This document shows, in pieces, positions 34,140 to 42,302 of a DNA stretch of 64,000 nt. The stretch covers positions 248,001 to 312,000 of the forward strand of contig NZ_CP042420.1 of NCBI RefSeq assembly GCF_007954625.1, read 5' to 3'. The translations under genes were made by a program, and so were the position numbers. Source of the stretch: Leuconostoc lactis. GTDB taxonomy: Bacteria; Bacillota; Bacilli; Lactobacillales; Lactobacillaceae. The notes below the pieces were generated by a model. It ran no database searches, had not been told where the DNA came from, and worked only from the letters and a program-made list of their open reading frames with translations. Every line of letters starts with the position of its first letter. Position 1 is the stretch's first letter.

Positions 34140-34201
34140 GTGTCCTACCTCATTTTTCAACTGTCGCTTGTGTTGTTCTCATACTAAACTTTTTACTAAA
34201 T

Positions 34202-34234
34202 TTAATCAAGTAAATTAGAATGATTCTTGATTAA
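34202..34234 (+). promoter_or_regulatory. Inverted repeat and PerR-box-like operator upstream of dyp
   Basis: TTAGAATGATTCTTG (34215-34229) fits the PerR-box pattern TTAnAATnATTnTAA at 13 of 15 positions, counting the n positions as matching. It lies within a larger 9-bp inverted repeat, TTAATCAAG/CTTGATTAA (34202-34210, 34226-34234). A TAGAAT within it could be the -10 of dyp. It is about 64 bases from the dyp start and 63 from the divergent exporter. Confidence 0.6.
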
Positions 34235-34292
34235 GGCGGTGAAAAGGTGTATGCTGACTGTGAACATAAAGTCATTAATGGAGGACGTACAG

Positions 34293-35252
34293 ATGCCCAT
34301 TACCCCAACAAAAGCACAAGATGTCTGGAAAGATGCTGGTGAACACGTACAATTCACTGTTTTAAAGCTCACGCGTGCCGATCAACAACAGGCCCAAGCT
34401 GCTATTCAAGCATTCGCGGATCGCTCACAAGCCATTATTCGCTCATTGCGAATTCGTGATTCGCATTTATCAGCTGCTTCTGGCCTAAAAGTTGCCTTTG
34501 GCTTTAGCCGTGACGCATGGGTTTACCTTTTCCCAAATGCGCCAATCCCAGCCGAATTGGAAACTTATCAGACCTTAACTGGTCCAAATTATAGTATGCC
34601 AGCGAGTGAAGGTGATTTATTCTTCCACATTCGCGCCAGCAACGAAGCGGTTGTTTATGAAGCGCAGACCCAATTTATGCGTTTCTTAAAGGACTTTACC
34701 ACTGTGGTTGATGAAACCAAGGGATTCCGTTACTTTGAAGGCCGTGCCATTATCGGCTTTATCGACGGCACTGAAGCTCCTGCGGTGGAAGATGCGGCCG
34801 AATATGCCATTATTGGTGATGAAGATCCGCAATTTATCAATGGTTCCTACGCCTTTGCACAAAAGTGGCGGCATAATATGGACTTTTGGCACCACCTAAC
34901 CACTGAAGAACAAGAAAAAGCTGTTGGTCGGGAAAAGTTTTCCGATATTGAATTAGAAGACGACGAAAAGTATCCAAACGCGCATAATGTTGCCTCAAAG
35001 TTTGAACCTGATGGGGTCGAACAAAAGATTATTCGGATGAATGTCCCTTATTCTGACCCTGCTTCGGGTAATACCGGCACTTATTTTATGGGCTATGCCC
35101 GTCATTGGACCGTGACAAAAGGGATGTTACAAAATATGCTCGATCAATCCGACTTTTTGTTACAGTTTTCCGATATTCTGTCTGGCCAACTCTTCTTCAT
35201 TCCGTCACGTGATTTGTTAGCAGCCATCGCCGATGGTGAATTCCAAGACTAA
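34293..35252 (+). CDS. Dye-decolorizing (DyP-type) heme peroxidase
   Basis: 319-residue DyP peroxidase of the YfeX-like cytosolic group. The GxxDG motif is IIGFIDGTEAP (residues about 151-161), with the catalytic Asp. NAHNVASKFE (about 230-239) is at the place of the proximal heme His. The C-terminal YFMGYARHWTVTKGMLQNML is typical. It should use H2O2 with heme; lactic acid bacteria lack heme synthesis, so it would depend on exogenous heme. Start ATG 34293 follows GGAGGA; a longer upstream frame overlaps the operator. No twin-arginine signal. Single gene. Confidence 0.92.
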   Translation: MPITPTKAQDVWKDAGEHVQFTVLKLTRADQQQAQAAIQAFADRSQAIIRSLRIRDSHLSAASGLKVAFGFSRDAWVYLFPNAPIPAELETYQTLTGPNYSMPASEGDLFFHIRASNEAVVYEAQTQFMRFLKDFTTVVDETKGFRYFEGRAIIGFIDGTEAPAVEDAAEYAIIGDEDPQFINGSYAFAQKWRHNMDFWHHLTTEEQEKAVGREKFSDIELEDDEKYPNAHNVASKFEPDGVEQKIIRMNVPYSDPASGNTGTYFMGYARHWTVTKGMLQNMLDQSDFLLQFSDILSGQLFFIPSRDLLAAIADGEFQD

Positions 35253-35253
35253 A

Positions 35254-35284
35254 AAAAGCCTGATCTAATGATCAGGCTTTTTTG
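35254..35284. terminator. Bidirectional terminator
   Basis: Stem GCCTGATC/GATCAGGC, TAAT loop, A7/T6 flanks. It lies between dyp (+) and topB (-) and overlaps the last codons of topB. Confidence 0.9.
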
Positions 35285-37356
35285 GGCTTTGGCTTTAATT
35301 TAAAGCCGTAAAATGTGCTGCCTTTATAGGTTTGTTTTGCCAATTTACCGGTGGCTGTGTACAACTTACCGCGCTTTGACTTAGCTTCAAAACTAATTTC
35401 TGCCCCGCTCAACAGCTTGGTCAGTTCATCATCTGTAAAGACATGCCCGCTCCATTCTTTGGCAAACGTGATTTCTTCACCTTTGAACGTGGCAGTCATT
35501 TTCTCGCTGACTTTGCGCTTTGGTGTTGGTTTGGGCTGCCCAAGTTGCGCCGTTAATTGTTCCGCATTGGATAACATGATTGGCATATCATGGTTCACCA
35601 CTTGGGTCACGGATTCTAATAACTTTGGCATGGTCATCTCAAATTGTCCGACTTGATCCATCATTTCAAATAGCCGTTTAGTGATTTTCGGTGACGCAAT
35701 CCATGTATCTTTCACCATCACCGCGGACACATTGCCCGTTTCGGTGAGGGTCAATTTCCCACGTGTTTCTTTAATCATGGCTTTGGTGCCTTTGCTCATG
35801 TCAGACAATGTCGAGACGCGCGTCGCCCCTGTTCCAACGTTATGCTTCTCCAAAAAGGCCATGATCCATTTCGTCGTTGGGGCTTGAGGTTTCTTATTCG
35901 CACCTTCATGCAAATAAGGTTGTGCCATTGGCCCTAATTGGCCACTCGCCACGTCCTCTTCGGCATCCTCTTCGACTTTTGTGGCGCGTTGGGCATCATA
36001 AACCGCTTTGAAATTTAACGCTATCGGCACGTTATACGCTGTTTTAAAGTCTGGATAATCCGCCAGATTAGCGGTCACGTGGTCATAGACGTAATCTTCA
36101 GCCAACATCGCCAAATAGTTCTTCGCTAACACTTCATAAATGGCTTGCGCACTAGGGCCAAATTTGGCCAAACTGGCTAATGTTGGCGGGACGTTTTCCC
36201 CTGGTCGGTTGGCCCCGTGGGCGCCTTTGGCTTTCACATGGGTTGGCCGTGGTTGCCGGTGAGTGAGTAACCCTGTATCGACTTGGACAACCTGGGCAAT
36301 TTGATCAATTTTTGGCAGTAATTCATTAAATTGTTCAGGCGTCACCGTCTTATCTTCCGTTCGTGGATAGGACACCACTTGTGCTTCATACATTTTTTGA
36401 TACGTACGCAGCACTTCTTGGGCTGAAAAACCACGTGGCGCTAAAATGGCGGCTAAGCCGGCCAAATCTAACAATTTGCCTGGGGCTTGCGTCCGTGTTT
36501 GATGCTTTTCATTCACCACCGCACTCTCATGGTATTGGGCTAAATCCTGTTCGGCCGCGGCTTGCGTCGCAAAGCGCCACGGAATAACATCCCCTTCAGG
36601 CGTGACCCGCCCAAACACATGTCCCGCCGGATCTTTGAATTTCACTTCAAAGTAGGGATTTTTAACATAATTTTTAATCGCTTCCAGTTGGGCATAAATT
36701 TGCCAAACAATGACGGACTTTAAACGCCCCTCACGTGCCACCACCTTAAAGCCCTGTTTTTTTGCTGCGGTGGTTGCGATGCGAGTGAGTTGCATCGAGG
36801 CAAAATCCCAACGATTCCGACTTTCCCCTTTGATGTAGTCGCCGTCTTGTTGTTTATAGGACACGTCGCGGAGCTGTGTCATTGCGGCTTGAATGCCTTT
36901 GACGGACTCATCCATAAAGTTCGCCCGCAGGACTTGACCGCGCCACTTAATGGCGTCCAACGCTTCCCAAGCCAACAACTCACCTTCACCAGATGGATCC
37001 GTATCCGTGGCAATAACAATGGCATCATAGCCGTTTTTAGCTTCTTTTTTTAAATCATCGACCAATTGTTTCGTTGATTCGATTTTCCCCGTGCGCAAAT
37101 TACGTTGCCGAATGTAGGTGCGTTCCCATGAAAAATCAGCCAAATCCCAAGGTAAATGCTTAATGAGCCATGACTTGTAGCGTGGCTTGAGCGCATCAGC
37201 GACCATTTCTTCGGGGTCTTTTAAGGTCATCACATGACCCCGTAAATTGGTAATTTTATAGTTAAATTGGTTAAATGTGCCAGTTTGGCCACCAAGCGCT
37301 TTCACAAAGTTGGCGGCAGCGGATGGCTTTTCCGTGAGTATCAGGTAATTGGGCAT
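35272..37356 (-). CDS. topB: DNA topoisomerase III (type IA)
   Basis: 694-residue type IA topoisomerase. TOPRIM domain: YLILTEKPSAAANFVKAL at the N-terminus and ATDTDPSGEGELLAWEAL (residues about 96-113). The catalytic Tyr is in VVSYPRTEDKTVT (about 328-340). The C-terminal zinc-finger cysteines of many topoisomerases are absent; the tail is a short basic domain (KLKPKPKKA). TopB resolves recombination and replication intermediates. The SD is weak (AAAGG, 13 nt away). Some Gram-positive homologues sit on plasmids or ICEs, but nothing mobile is seen here. Confidence 0.93.
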   Translation of the reverse strand: MPNYLILTEKPSAAANFVKALGGQTGTFNQFNYKITNLRGHVMTLKDPEEMVADALKPRYKSWLIKHLPWDLADFSWERTYIRQRNLRTGKIESTKQLVDDLKKEAKNGYDAIVIATDTDPSGEGELLAWEALDAIKWRGQVLRANFMDESVKGIQAAMTQLRDVSYKQQDGDYIKGESRNRWDFASMQLTRIATTAAKKQGFKVVAREGRLKSVIVWQIYAQLEAIKNYVKNPYFEVKFKDPAGHVFGRVTPEGDVIPWRFATQAAAEQDLAQYHESAVVNEKHQTRTQAPGKLLDLAGLAAILAPRGFSAQEVLRTYQKMYEAQVVSYPRTEDKTVTPEQFNELLPKIDQIAQVVQVDTGLLTHRQPRPTHVKAKGAHGANRPGENVPPTLASLAKFGPSAQAIYEVLAKNYLAMLAEDYVYDHVTANLADYPDFKTAYNVPIALNFKAVYDAQRATKVEEDAEEDVASGQLGPMAQPYLHEGANKKPQAPTTKWIMAFLEKHNVGTGATRVSTLSDMSKGTKAMIKETRGKLTLTETGNVSAVMVKDTWIASPKITKRLFEMMDQVGQFEMTMPKLLESVTQVVNHDMPIMLSNAEQLTAQLGQPKPTPKRKVSEKMTATFKGEEITFAKEWSGHVFTDDELTKLLSGAEISFEAKSKRGKLYTATGKLAKQTYKGSTFYGFKLKPKPKKA

Positions 37357-37505
37357 GCGTTGTCAGTTGCCTTTCATTTACTTATCTTACTATTTTACCA
37401 GATTTAACTTCAGCGTTAGTTAGGTTGTGGTGGTTAGCTTGCTAACAACGCACGTAACAGAAACGGACTAAATGAAAACAAAGAAACGTCATACTAGCCC
37501 CTTAG

Positions 37506-37535
37506 TTGACAACATCTTTTCGCTTGTGATACACT
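37506..37535 (+). promoter_or_regulatory. Promoter of SAM-riboswitch transcript
   Basis: TTGACA (37506-37511), 18-nt spacer, TACACT (37530-37535) with an upstream TG. It sits 25 bases before the aptamer. Confidence 0.8.
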
Positions 37536-37559
37536 ACTTGCAACAATTAAATCACGTGT

Positions 37560-37686
37560 TATATCGAGAGCTAGTGAGTGATTACACACTTTGACCTAGC
37601 AGCAACCTACCTTTTGGCAAGGTGCTCCACTGTAATTGGATATACGTCACTTTTAAACGTGTTCGTATATCGAGCACGTTTTTTAT
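37560..37686 (+). ncRNA. SAM riboswitch (S-box-like) with terminator/antiterminator
   Basis: P1 pairs TATATC (37560-37565) with GATATA (37639-37644). P2 pairs GCTAG with CTAGC (37570-37600), with a k-turn-like GA/TGA loop and an AGTG/CACT stem. The P2 loop ATTACA (37581-37586) is fully complementary to TGTAAT (37631-37636), the SAM-I pseudoknot. GCAACC and GGTGC match the S-box core. The 3' P1 strand GATATACG can alternatively pair with CGTATATC (37664-37671), which would break the terminator AACGTG/CACGTT (37656-37680, T-run after). So SAM should switch the gene off. The core closely matches the metK leader. Confidence 0.85.
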
Positions 37687-37726
37687 TTGTTTAACTAGTC
37701 CTTTGGACGTTAAACAGGAGCAATAA

Positions 37727-38050
37727 ATGACAACACTAACCTTAGACGCAGCGCTGCGCCAGCAAGCTTTGACCCAACTTGGGATTGCAAAAGTCCTGAC
37801 GATGCCTGATGTCACCCCAACTGATCTCGTGCTGATGGCCCAGGCCACGCAAGATCCTAAATTACTCACCCAAATTCAACAGGTTGCCGAGTCACAAGCA
37901 CACAACTTCATCAAGCGTTATCAAGCGATACAACATGCCAACGGTTTCGCCGCTAATCGTGGCCGTCAGCAGTTCAAAGCACAATTAAGCGAACTCCTAC
38001 CACTCCTCCCCGAGACGCAACAACAGGCTATTCAAAAAATTTGTCATTAA
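37727..38050 (+). CDS. Unknown 107-residue protein under SAM riboswitch control
   Basis: I do not recognise this protein. It is soluble, apparently all-helical, Gln- and Leu-rich, and has no signal peptide. The segment HNFIKRYQAIQHANGFAANR (residues about 59-78) is basic and could contact nucleic acid or a partner, but this is a guess. It ends ...QKICH, carrying one of very few cysteines in the window. AACAGGAG precedes the ATG at 37727. The gene is alone on its transcript, between a SAM riboswitch and the tRNA-Glu promoter. Its control implies a role tied to SAM or methionine shortage. Confidence 0.8.
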   Translation: MTTLTLDAALRQQALTQLGIAKVLTMPDVTPTDLVLMAQATQDPKLLTQIQQVAESQAHNFIKRYQAIQHANGFAANRGRQQFKAQLSELLPLLPETQQQAIQKICH

Positions 38051-38074
38051 TTCAAAAAAAATTGCAAAAAACGC

Positions 38075-38103
38075 TTGACGTCTGTCGTGAAACTTGTTAT
38101 GAT
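38075..38103 (+). promoter_or_regulatory. tRNA-Glu promoter
   Basis: TTGACG (38075-38080), 17-nt spacer, TATGAT (38098-38103). Confidence 0.8.
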
Positions 38104-38144
38104 ATTATATGTTGTTTGATAGTAATTCAGACATCACTGACCAT

Positions 38145-38216
38145 GGCTCGTTGGTCAAGTGGCTAAGACGCTGCCCTTTCACGGCGGAATCGAGAGTTCG
38201 ATTCTCTCACGAGCTA
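38145..38216 (+). tRNA. tRNA-Glu (anticodon TTC)
   Basis: 72-nt cloverleaf: acceptor GGCTCGT/ACGAGCT (a G-T pair at 1-72), anticodon stem CTGCC/GGCGG with loop CTTTCAC, T-arm GAGAG-TTCGATT-CTCTC. Anticodon TTC. Confidence 0.95.
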
Positions 38217-38221
38217 TATCA

Positions 38222-38248
38222 AGTCGCAACTTCGGTTGCGGCTTTTTA
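38222..38248 (+). terminator. Terminator after tRNA-Glu
   Basis: Stem AGTCGCAAC/GTTGCGGCT, TTCG loop, T5. Confidence 0.88.
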
Positions 38249-38265
38249 TGTTGTTTTAAACATGA

Positions 38266-38306
38266 TAAAAACGCCAAACCTAGTCTTTCAGGTTTGGCGT
38301 TTTTTC
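38266..38306. terminator. Bidirectional terminator
   Basis: Perfect stem ACGCCAAACC/GGTTTGGCGT (38271-38300) with A4/T6 flanks; it overlaps the 3' end of the small membrane protein gene on the minus strand. Confidence 0.88.
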
Positions 38307-38552
38307 ATATTTTCTATCTTTACTTAACGTCAGTAAGCCTAAAATGATAAATGACATCGGGAATATCAAAACCGGTAGTGCAAAAGGATGACCCATCGTC
38401 AGCAATATATAACTGAACAACATGATTCCGGTACCAATAATTAGCCACCCACGATAAGGATAAATCGCTCGCATCGGTTTCGTATTTTTAAGTAAATTGC
38501 CCAAAATTGTTGCGAAAGCAAATAATATTAGTGGCCATACTAACTGTGTCAT
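38280..38552 (-). CDS. Small membrane protein of unknown function
   Basis: 90-residue protein that I do not recognise, with three hydrophobic segments (residues about 3-19, 35-52 and 58-76) and a short charged C-terminus (SKDRKYEKTPNLKD). GGGGAG is 5 bases before the ATG at 38552; a GTG one codon upstream is too close to the SD. A promoter lies 60 bases upstream. No family signature is seen. It could be a small accessory or stress membrane protein. It stands between tRNA-Glu and the DUF2075 gene. Confidence 0.7.
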   Translation of the reverse strand: MTQLVWPLILFAFATILGNLLKNTKPMRAIYPYRGWLIIGTGIMLFSYILLTMGHPFALPVLIFPMSFIILGLLTLSKDRKYEKTPNLKD

Positions 38553-38614
38553 CACAACTCCCCGTCAATAGCAACGATAAAAGCTAATCGTTTTTTCGTG
38601 TCAACATTGGCCCT

Positions 38615-38642
38615 ATTATAACATTTGTAATTTTTTTAACAA
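38615..38642 (-). promoter_or_regulatory. Promoter for small membrane protein
   Basis: Minus-strand TTGTTA (38637-38642), 16-nt spacer, TATAAT (38615-38620). Confidence 0.65.
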
Positions 38643-38734
38643 GCGGTAACGCACTATTTTCATATTTCGCATTATTCCTCTAAAATCGCCTCATACATCA
38701 TAGCACCGACATTTCACACTGTCGTTTTAGCGAT

Positions 38735-40684
38735 TTAGTCTATCGTTGTCTGATTTAACGTAACCAATTTTCTTCTCAAGTCATCATTTACAGCATAAAT
38801 ATAAAGGCCATGTACACCGCGTGTCAGCAAAACATTAACAATGTTTTTTAGAAATGCTTTATTTTCAGCAGTATTATACGTCCCATTCTGCTTGCGCATT
38901 TTAGAATGATCAAATGAATAGTCAGCGTCAATATCTAACGCATTTGTTGCCTCATTCCAAATAACTGATGGTCCCAAAATTACCCCAACATAATTCAAAT
39001 CAATCCCTTGAACTGTGAAGTCGCTACCAACCTCGCCAATACTTTCCGCAATTTCTTGCCATGGTATTTGTTTATTTTGAGCTAACTTGACTTGTGGTAA
39101 TTCAAGATTCCAAGGAACAATCTCACTACCAAAATTCACTGTCCAATATTGACCATCTTTTGGCCTTGATCCTTGCGAATATTTCCAATCGTAAGTTGCT
39201 ACTAATCTGCTTAACCCAACTTCTTCATTTTTCTTTTCAATCGCAGCTTTGAATTTTTTTGCACTGTCAAAAAATTTAATTTGATACGTCTCATCATTTG
39301 GCGGCATAATCAGCGAATTGTTTTCAAAATGGGCTAAATTTTCAATCCACTGTTGCGTTTGTTTACTAGCTTGTATCCGCCACTGATTTTCTAAGTAAAG
39401 TGTTGTGGTATCTGGCCCATTAACTAACCACCAAAGTGTGTCATTATCACTGATATTGTTTCTCACCGATGTTACCTGTTTTGGATCATAAACCAATACC
39501 ATTGTACGCGCTAATTCATGTAGGGCCTGTAAATCTGGTTGCCATTTCGCTTTATTAACACGCCCGTAATTACCACTCCATAAGAGATGTGCCTCATCTA
39601 CCAAAAGAACATCAACCGGTTCGCCTCTATTAATAAATGTCGGTACATCCATCACAACATTCTTGCCCATATTTAGCTTACGGGCAATCTGTTCATAAGT
39701 GCGCCGTTGTTGTTCATGACGCACTAACAGCACAACGTTGGCCAAATGTTTTGATTTTTTATCCGCATTTAATACCGGATACGGATTTTGCCAAATTTCA
39801 TAAAAAAGTTGCGCCATCAGCACAGTCTTCCCAGAACCAGCAAGCCCCTGTATCTTGATAATTTTATTATCCCAACCATTGGCTAAAGTCTCTGCTATCG
39901 TAAGACCAATACGATTTTTTGCCTTTTCCTGTTCTGGACTTAATGATTTAAATGGACTATTGGCAAAAAGGGCTGAATTTTTGACAGCTTGCAAACTCGA
40001 TACGATATTTTGTTGCCGTAGTCGTTCCCATATTTCAGGAAAAATACCTGACCGATAGGTTTCCCGTTGATAAAAGTCATTGGATAAACCGTTGTTACGA
40101 CCATTGTATATTTTTTCAAACTTGTCATCGCCTAACAGATAATCCATGAACATTTGTTCAATTTCTAATGTCGCTGACTTGTTAAATTTTGAATGACCTA
40201 TAATGTGCAATGATTCGTTATGTTCGTCGGCAACAGCTTTAATCTCATTTAACTTATCTTCTTGTGCGTTCAAGTGTTCAATTGTTCGACGCACAATTGC
40301 ACTCGCTTCGCCAACATAAACTAATTGCTTCGTCTGCTCGGTATGCTCATTCGTTTGTTTCCCTATCCCCAAATAAACTGTTGGATAATTGGTCAATATC
40401 GTATTTTGAGCGGTCTTTGCAAAATTTTCAATAGCATCTTTCGAATAATCGATCGTCTTTATCATTAGATTACCGCTATCAATAAAGCCAAATACGGATA
40501 ATATTTCATGTGCATTAAAACCAAGAAGCCCAAAATAATCTGCTAATAATTCATTAGGAATCGCACGCTTATTTTTCTCCCAATTTTGAACAGCCTGTCG
40601 TGTAACATTCAAAAATCGTGCGACGTCATCCTGTGTGTAACCTTTGTCTTCTCTTTTTTGCTTAATTAACTCATACAATTTCAT
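38735..40684 (-). CDS. XRE HTH - GIY-YIG - DUF2075 (P-loop) fusion, candidate defence protein
   Basis: 649 residues with three parts. Residues 1-60 are an XRE helix-turn-helix (GYTQDDVARFLNVTRQAVQNWE). Residues about 100-215 look like a GIY-YIG nuclease domain: VYLGIG, LVYVGEAS, a following RR, and an acidic EIEQMF helix. From about 255 on it is a DUF2075 P-loop ATPase/helicase-like module: Walker A GLAGSGKT (280-287), Walker B VLLVDEAH (359-366), and the C-terminal LLTRGVHGLYIYAVND. The HTH suggests self-regulation or DNA targeting. DUF2075 and GIY-YIG both occur in anti-phage contexts, but function here is inferred. SD is weak; GATAAT lies just upstream of the ATG. Confidence 0.82.
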   Translation of the reverse strand: MKLYELIKQKREDKGYTQDDVARFLNVTRQAVQNWEKNKRAIPNELLADYFGLLGFNAHEILSVFGFIDSGNLMIKTIDYSKDAIENFAKTAQNTILTNYPTVYLGIGKQTNEHTEQTKQLVYVGEASAIVRRTIEHLNAQEDKLNEIKAVADEHNESLHIIGHSKFNKSATLEIEQMFMDYLLGDDKFEKIYNGRNNGLSNDFYQRETYRSGIFPEIWERLRQQNIVSSLQAVKNSALFANSPFKSLSPEQEKAKNRIGLTIAETLANGWDNKIIKIQGLAGSGKTVLMAQLFYEIWQNPYPVLNADKKSKHLANVVLLVRHEQQRRTYEQIARKLNMGKNVVMDVPTFINRGEPVDVLLVDEAHLLWSGNYGRVNKAKWQPDLQALHELARTMVLVYDPKQVTSVRNNISDNDTLWWLVNGPDTTTLYLENQWRIQASKQTQQWIENLAHFENNSLIMPPNDETYQIKFFDSAKKFKAAIEKKNEEVGLSRLVATYDWKYSQGSRPKDGQYWTVNFGSEIVPWNLELPQVKLAQNKQIPWQEIAESIGEVGSDFTVQGIDLNYVGVILGPSVIWNEATNALDIDADYSFDHSKMRKQNGTYNTAENKAFLKNIVNVLLTRGVHGLYIYAVNDDLRRKLVTLNQTTID

Positions 40685-40707
40685 AGCCTAATTATCTCAA
40701 AACAGGT

Positions 40708-40746
40708 CAAAACAAAAAGCAACAAATCGTTGCTTTTTGTTTTTAA
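40708..40746 (-). terminator. Terminator of DUF2130 gene
   Basis: Stem AAAAAGCAAC/GTTGCTTTTT with a 5-nt loop, T-rich on both sides, between the DUF2130 and DUF2075 genes on the same strand. The DUF2075 promoter must lie between it and 40684, where direct repeats CAAAAC-AGGT-CAAAAC are seen. Confidence 0.75.
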
Positions 40747-40778
40747 TGAATTTACTTGTCAGTAAAATCTATTCTACC

Positions 40779-42170
40779 CTACTCCCCCAAAAGCGCATCA
40801 AACTTCGCTTTCATGGTTGGATTGTTTTTCGTTAATTTTTTGACACTGACATCTTCCAGTTTATTATTCGCCAAGCGAAGTTGATTTTCTGATGTGGTGA
40901 GGGCTTTTTTGACTGCTTCCATCCGAGCAATTGACTTATCAATTTCATCAATCGCCTTTTTAAAGTTATTTGAGGCACTTTGAAAGTTTTTGCCGAAAGC
41001 CTGCTTGAAGTTCGTCAGATCACTTTCAAAATGCGTGATATCAATGTTTTGTTCACGAACTTGCGCGAGTTCCTGCTTGTACGCAACCGTGTTTAGGGCA
41101 GCGTTACGTAACACCCCGATGAATTGAATAAAGAATTGCGGGCGAATAACGTACATTTTCTCATAATTTGGCACTTGTACAATACCGGTATTGTATAAGT
41201 CACTATCCGCTTCCAGCATCGATACCAATACGGCATACTCGGTATTCTTTTCACGGCGATCTTTATCTAATTCCTTGAAAAAGTCAGCGTTCTTATGCTT
41301 GGTTGCCGTCGTATCGGCTTCGTTTTTCATATCAAACATGATGCTGATAAATTCCAACCCATCTTGATAATCACGGAAAATAAAGTCACCCTTAGAGTTG
41401 GTTTCCGATAACGTATTATCCTTTTCAAAATAGGCATTAGGAAAGGCATAAGACCGAATCTTGCTAAACTCCGTCATCGCGTATTGTTCCAAACTTTCGC
41501 CAATTTCCTTGGTCGATTGCCGTGCCTTAAAGTCCTTATAGAATTCAATTTGTTCTTGAGCGACTTTTAACTGCGCTTCAAATTGGTTCTGCACGTTCGT
41601 TAGTTCTAACTGTTGTTTTTGGTCTTTCAATTCCAACTGCGACGTCAATTCCGCCAGCTTCTTATCCCGCGTTGCCAATTCGGCTTGCACGGCTGCATCC
41701 TTTTTAACCAACGCCGTTTCCAATTCGGCTTGCCCTTGTTGCTTGGCCGCTTCAATTTTAGCCACTAATTGCGCGATTTCTGCGTCTTTTTTAGCCATGG
41801 TATCTTGGATATCCAACTCCTTTTGCACGAGCTGAGACTGCAATTCTGCGGCGTTCTGCTGCATTAAATTATCCAACTTGGTCTCTAACGCGATGATTTG
41901 TTGGGCTTTATCGTTCAACTCGGCTTGCATGGTCTGTTTTTGCGCTTGCAAGTGATTTTCCAGCTCAACGGCAGCTTGCTTTTCTTGTTGTTTAAGCCAT
42001 TCTTCACGGGCTTGCGCTAATTTATCTTCTAAAATATCGGCAATTTTCCCGTTGACAATACTCGTATCAATATTTTGTTCATCCGTGAGATCAATCACAT
42101 CCCCAGCATGGGCGTCTTGATCAAGGACGAGTTCGGTTTGCGATGCAATATGAAATTTAACTTTTGCCAT
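40779..42170 (-). CDS. DUF2130 domain protein with long coiled coil
   Basis: 463 residues. About 1-45 is a small N-terminal domain (VIDLTDEQNIDTSIV). About 60-230 is a Gln/Glu/Lys-rich coiled coil with repeated AQ/LE/KD heptads. About 235-370 is DUF2130: EIGESLEQYAMTEFSKIRS, GDFIFRDYQDGLEFISIMFDMKNEAD and VSMLEADSDLYNTGI. A second coiled coil ends the protein. The D...MKNE pattern resembles a PD-(D/E)xK nuclease core, and the layout recalls RmuC; activity is inferred. GATAGAGGT precedes the ATG. Next to the DUF2075 fusion gene. Confidence 0.85.
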   Translation of the reverse strand: MAKVKFHIASQTELVLDQDAHAGDVIDLTDEQNIDTSIVNGKIADILEDKLAQAREEWLKQQEKQAAVELENHLQAQKQTMQAELNDKAQQIIALETKLDNLMQQNAAELQSQLVQKELDIQDTMAKKDAEIAQLVAKIEAAKQQGQAELETALVKKDAAVQAELATRDKKLAELTSQLELKDQKQQLELTNVQNQFEAQLKVAQEQIEFYKDFKARQSTKEIGESLEQYAMTEFSKIRSYAFPNAYFEKDNTLSETNSKGDFIFRDYQDGLEFISIMFDMKNEADTTATKHKNADFFKELDKDRREKNTEYAVLVSMLEADSDLYNTGIVQVPNYEKMYVIRPQFFIQFIGVLRNAALNTVAYKQELAQVREQNIDITHFESDLTNFKQAFGKNFQSASNNFKKAIDEIDKSIARMEAVKKALTTSENQLRLANNKLEDVSVKKLTKNNPTMKAKFDALLGE

Positions 42171-42270
42171 GATGATCTACCTCTATCAAATGCACATCTC
42201 AACGATGCGCTACTGCTTTCATTATAGCAAACCTAGCGCGCGTTCCCGTATCAGTTCGGTCACTAACAAT

Positions 42271-42300
42271 AAAAAAAGCACCTGATAACTCAGATGCTTT
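42271..42300 (-). terminator. Terminator of amino-acid permease gene
   Basis: Minus-strand stem AAAGCATCTGA/TCAGGTGCTTT, 4-nt loop, T7. Confidence 0.85.
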
Positions 42301-42302
42301 GC

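Noticed and set aside
38145..42200. Integrative element inserted at tRNA-Glu
   Set aside because: I found no integrase and no repeat of the tRNA-Glu 3' end near 42 kb, so an att-bounded island is not supported despite the accessory-looking genes.
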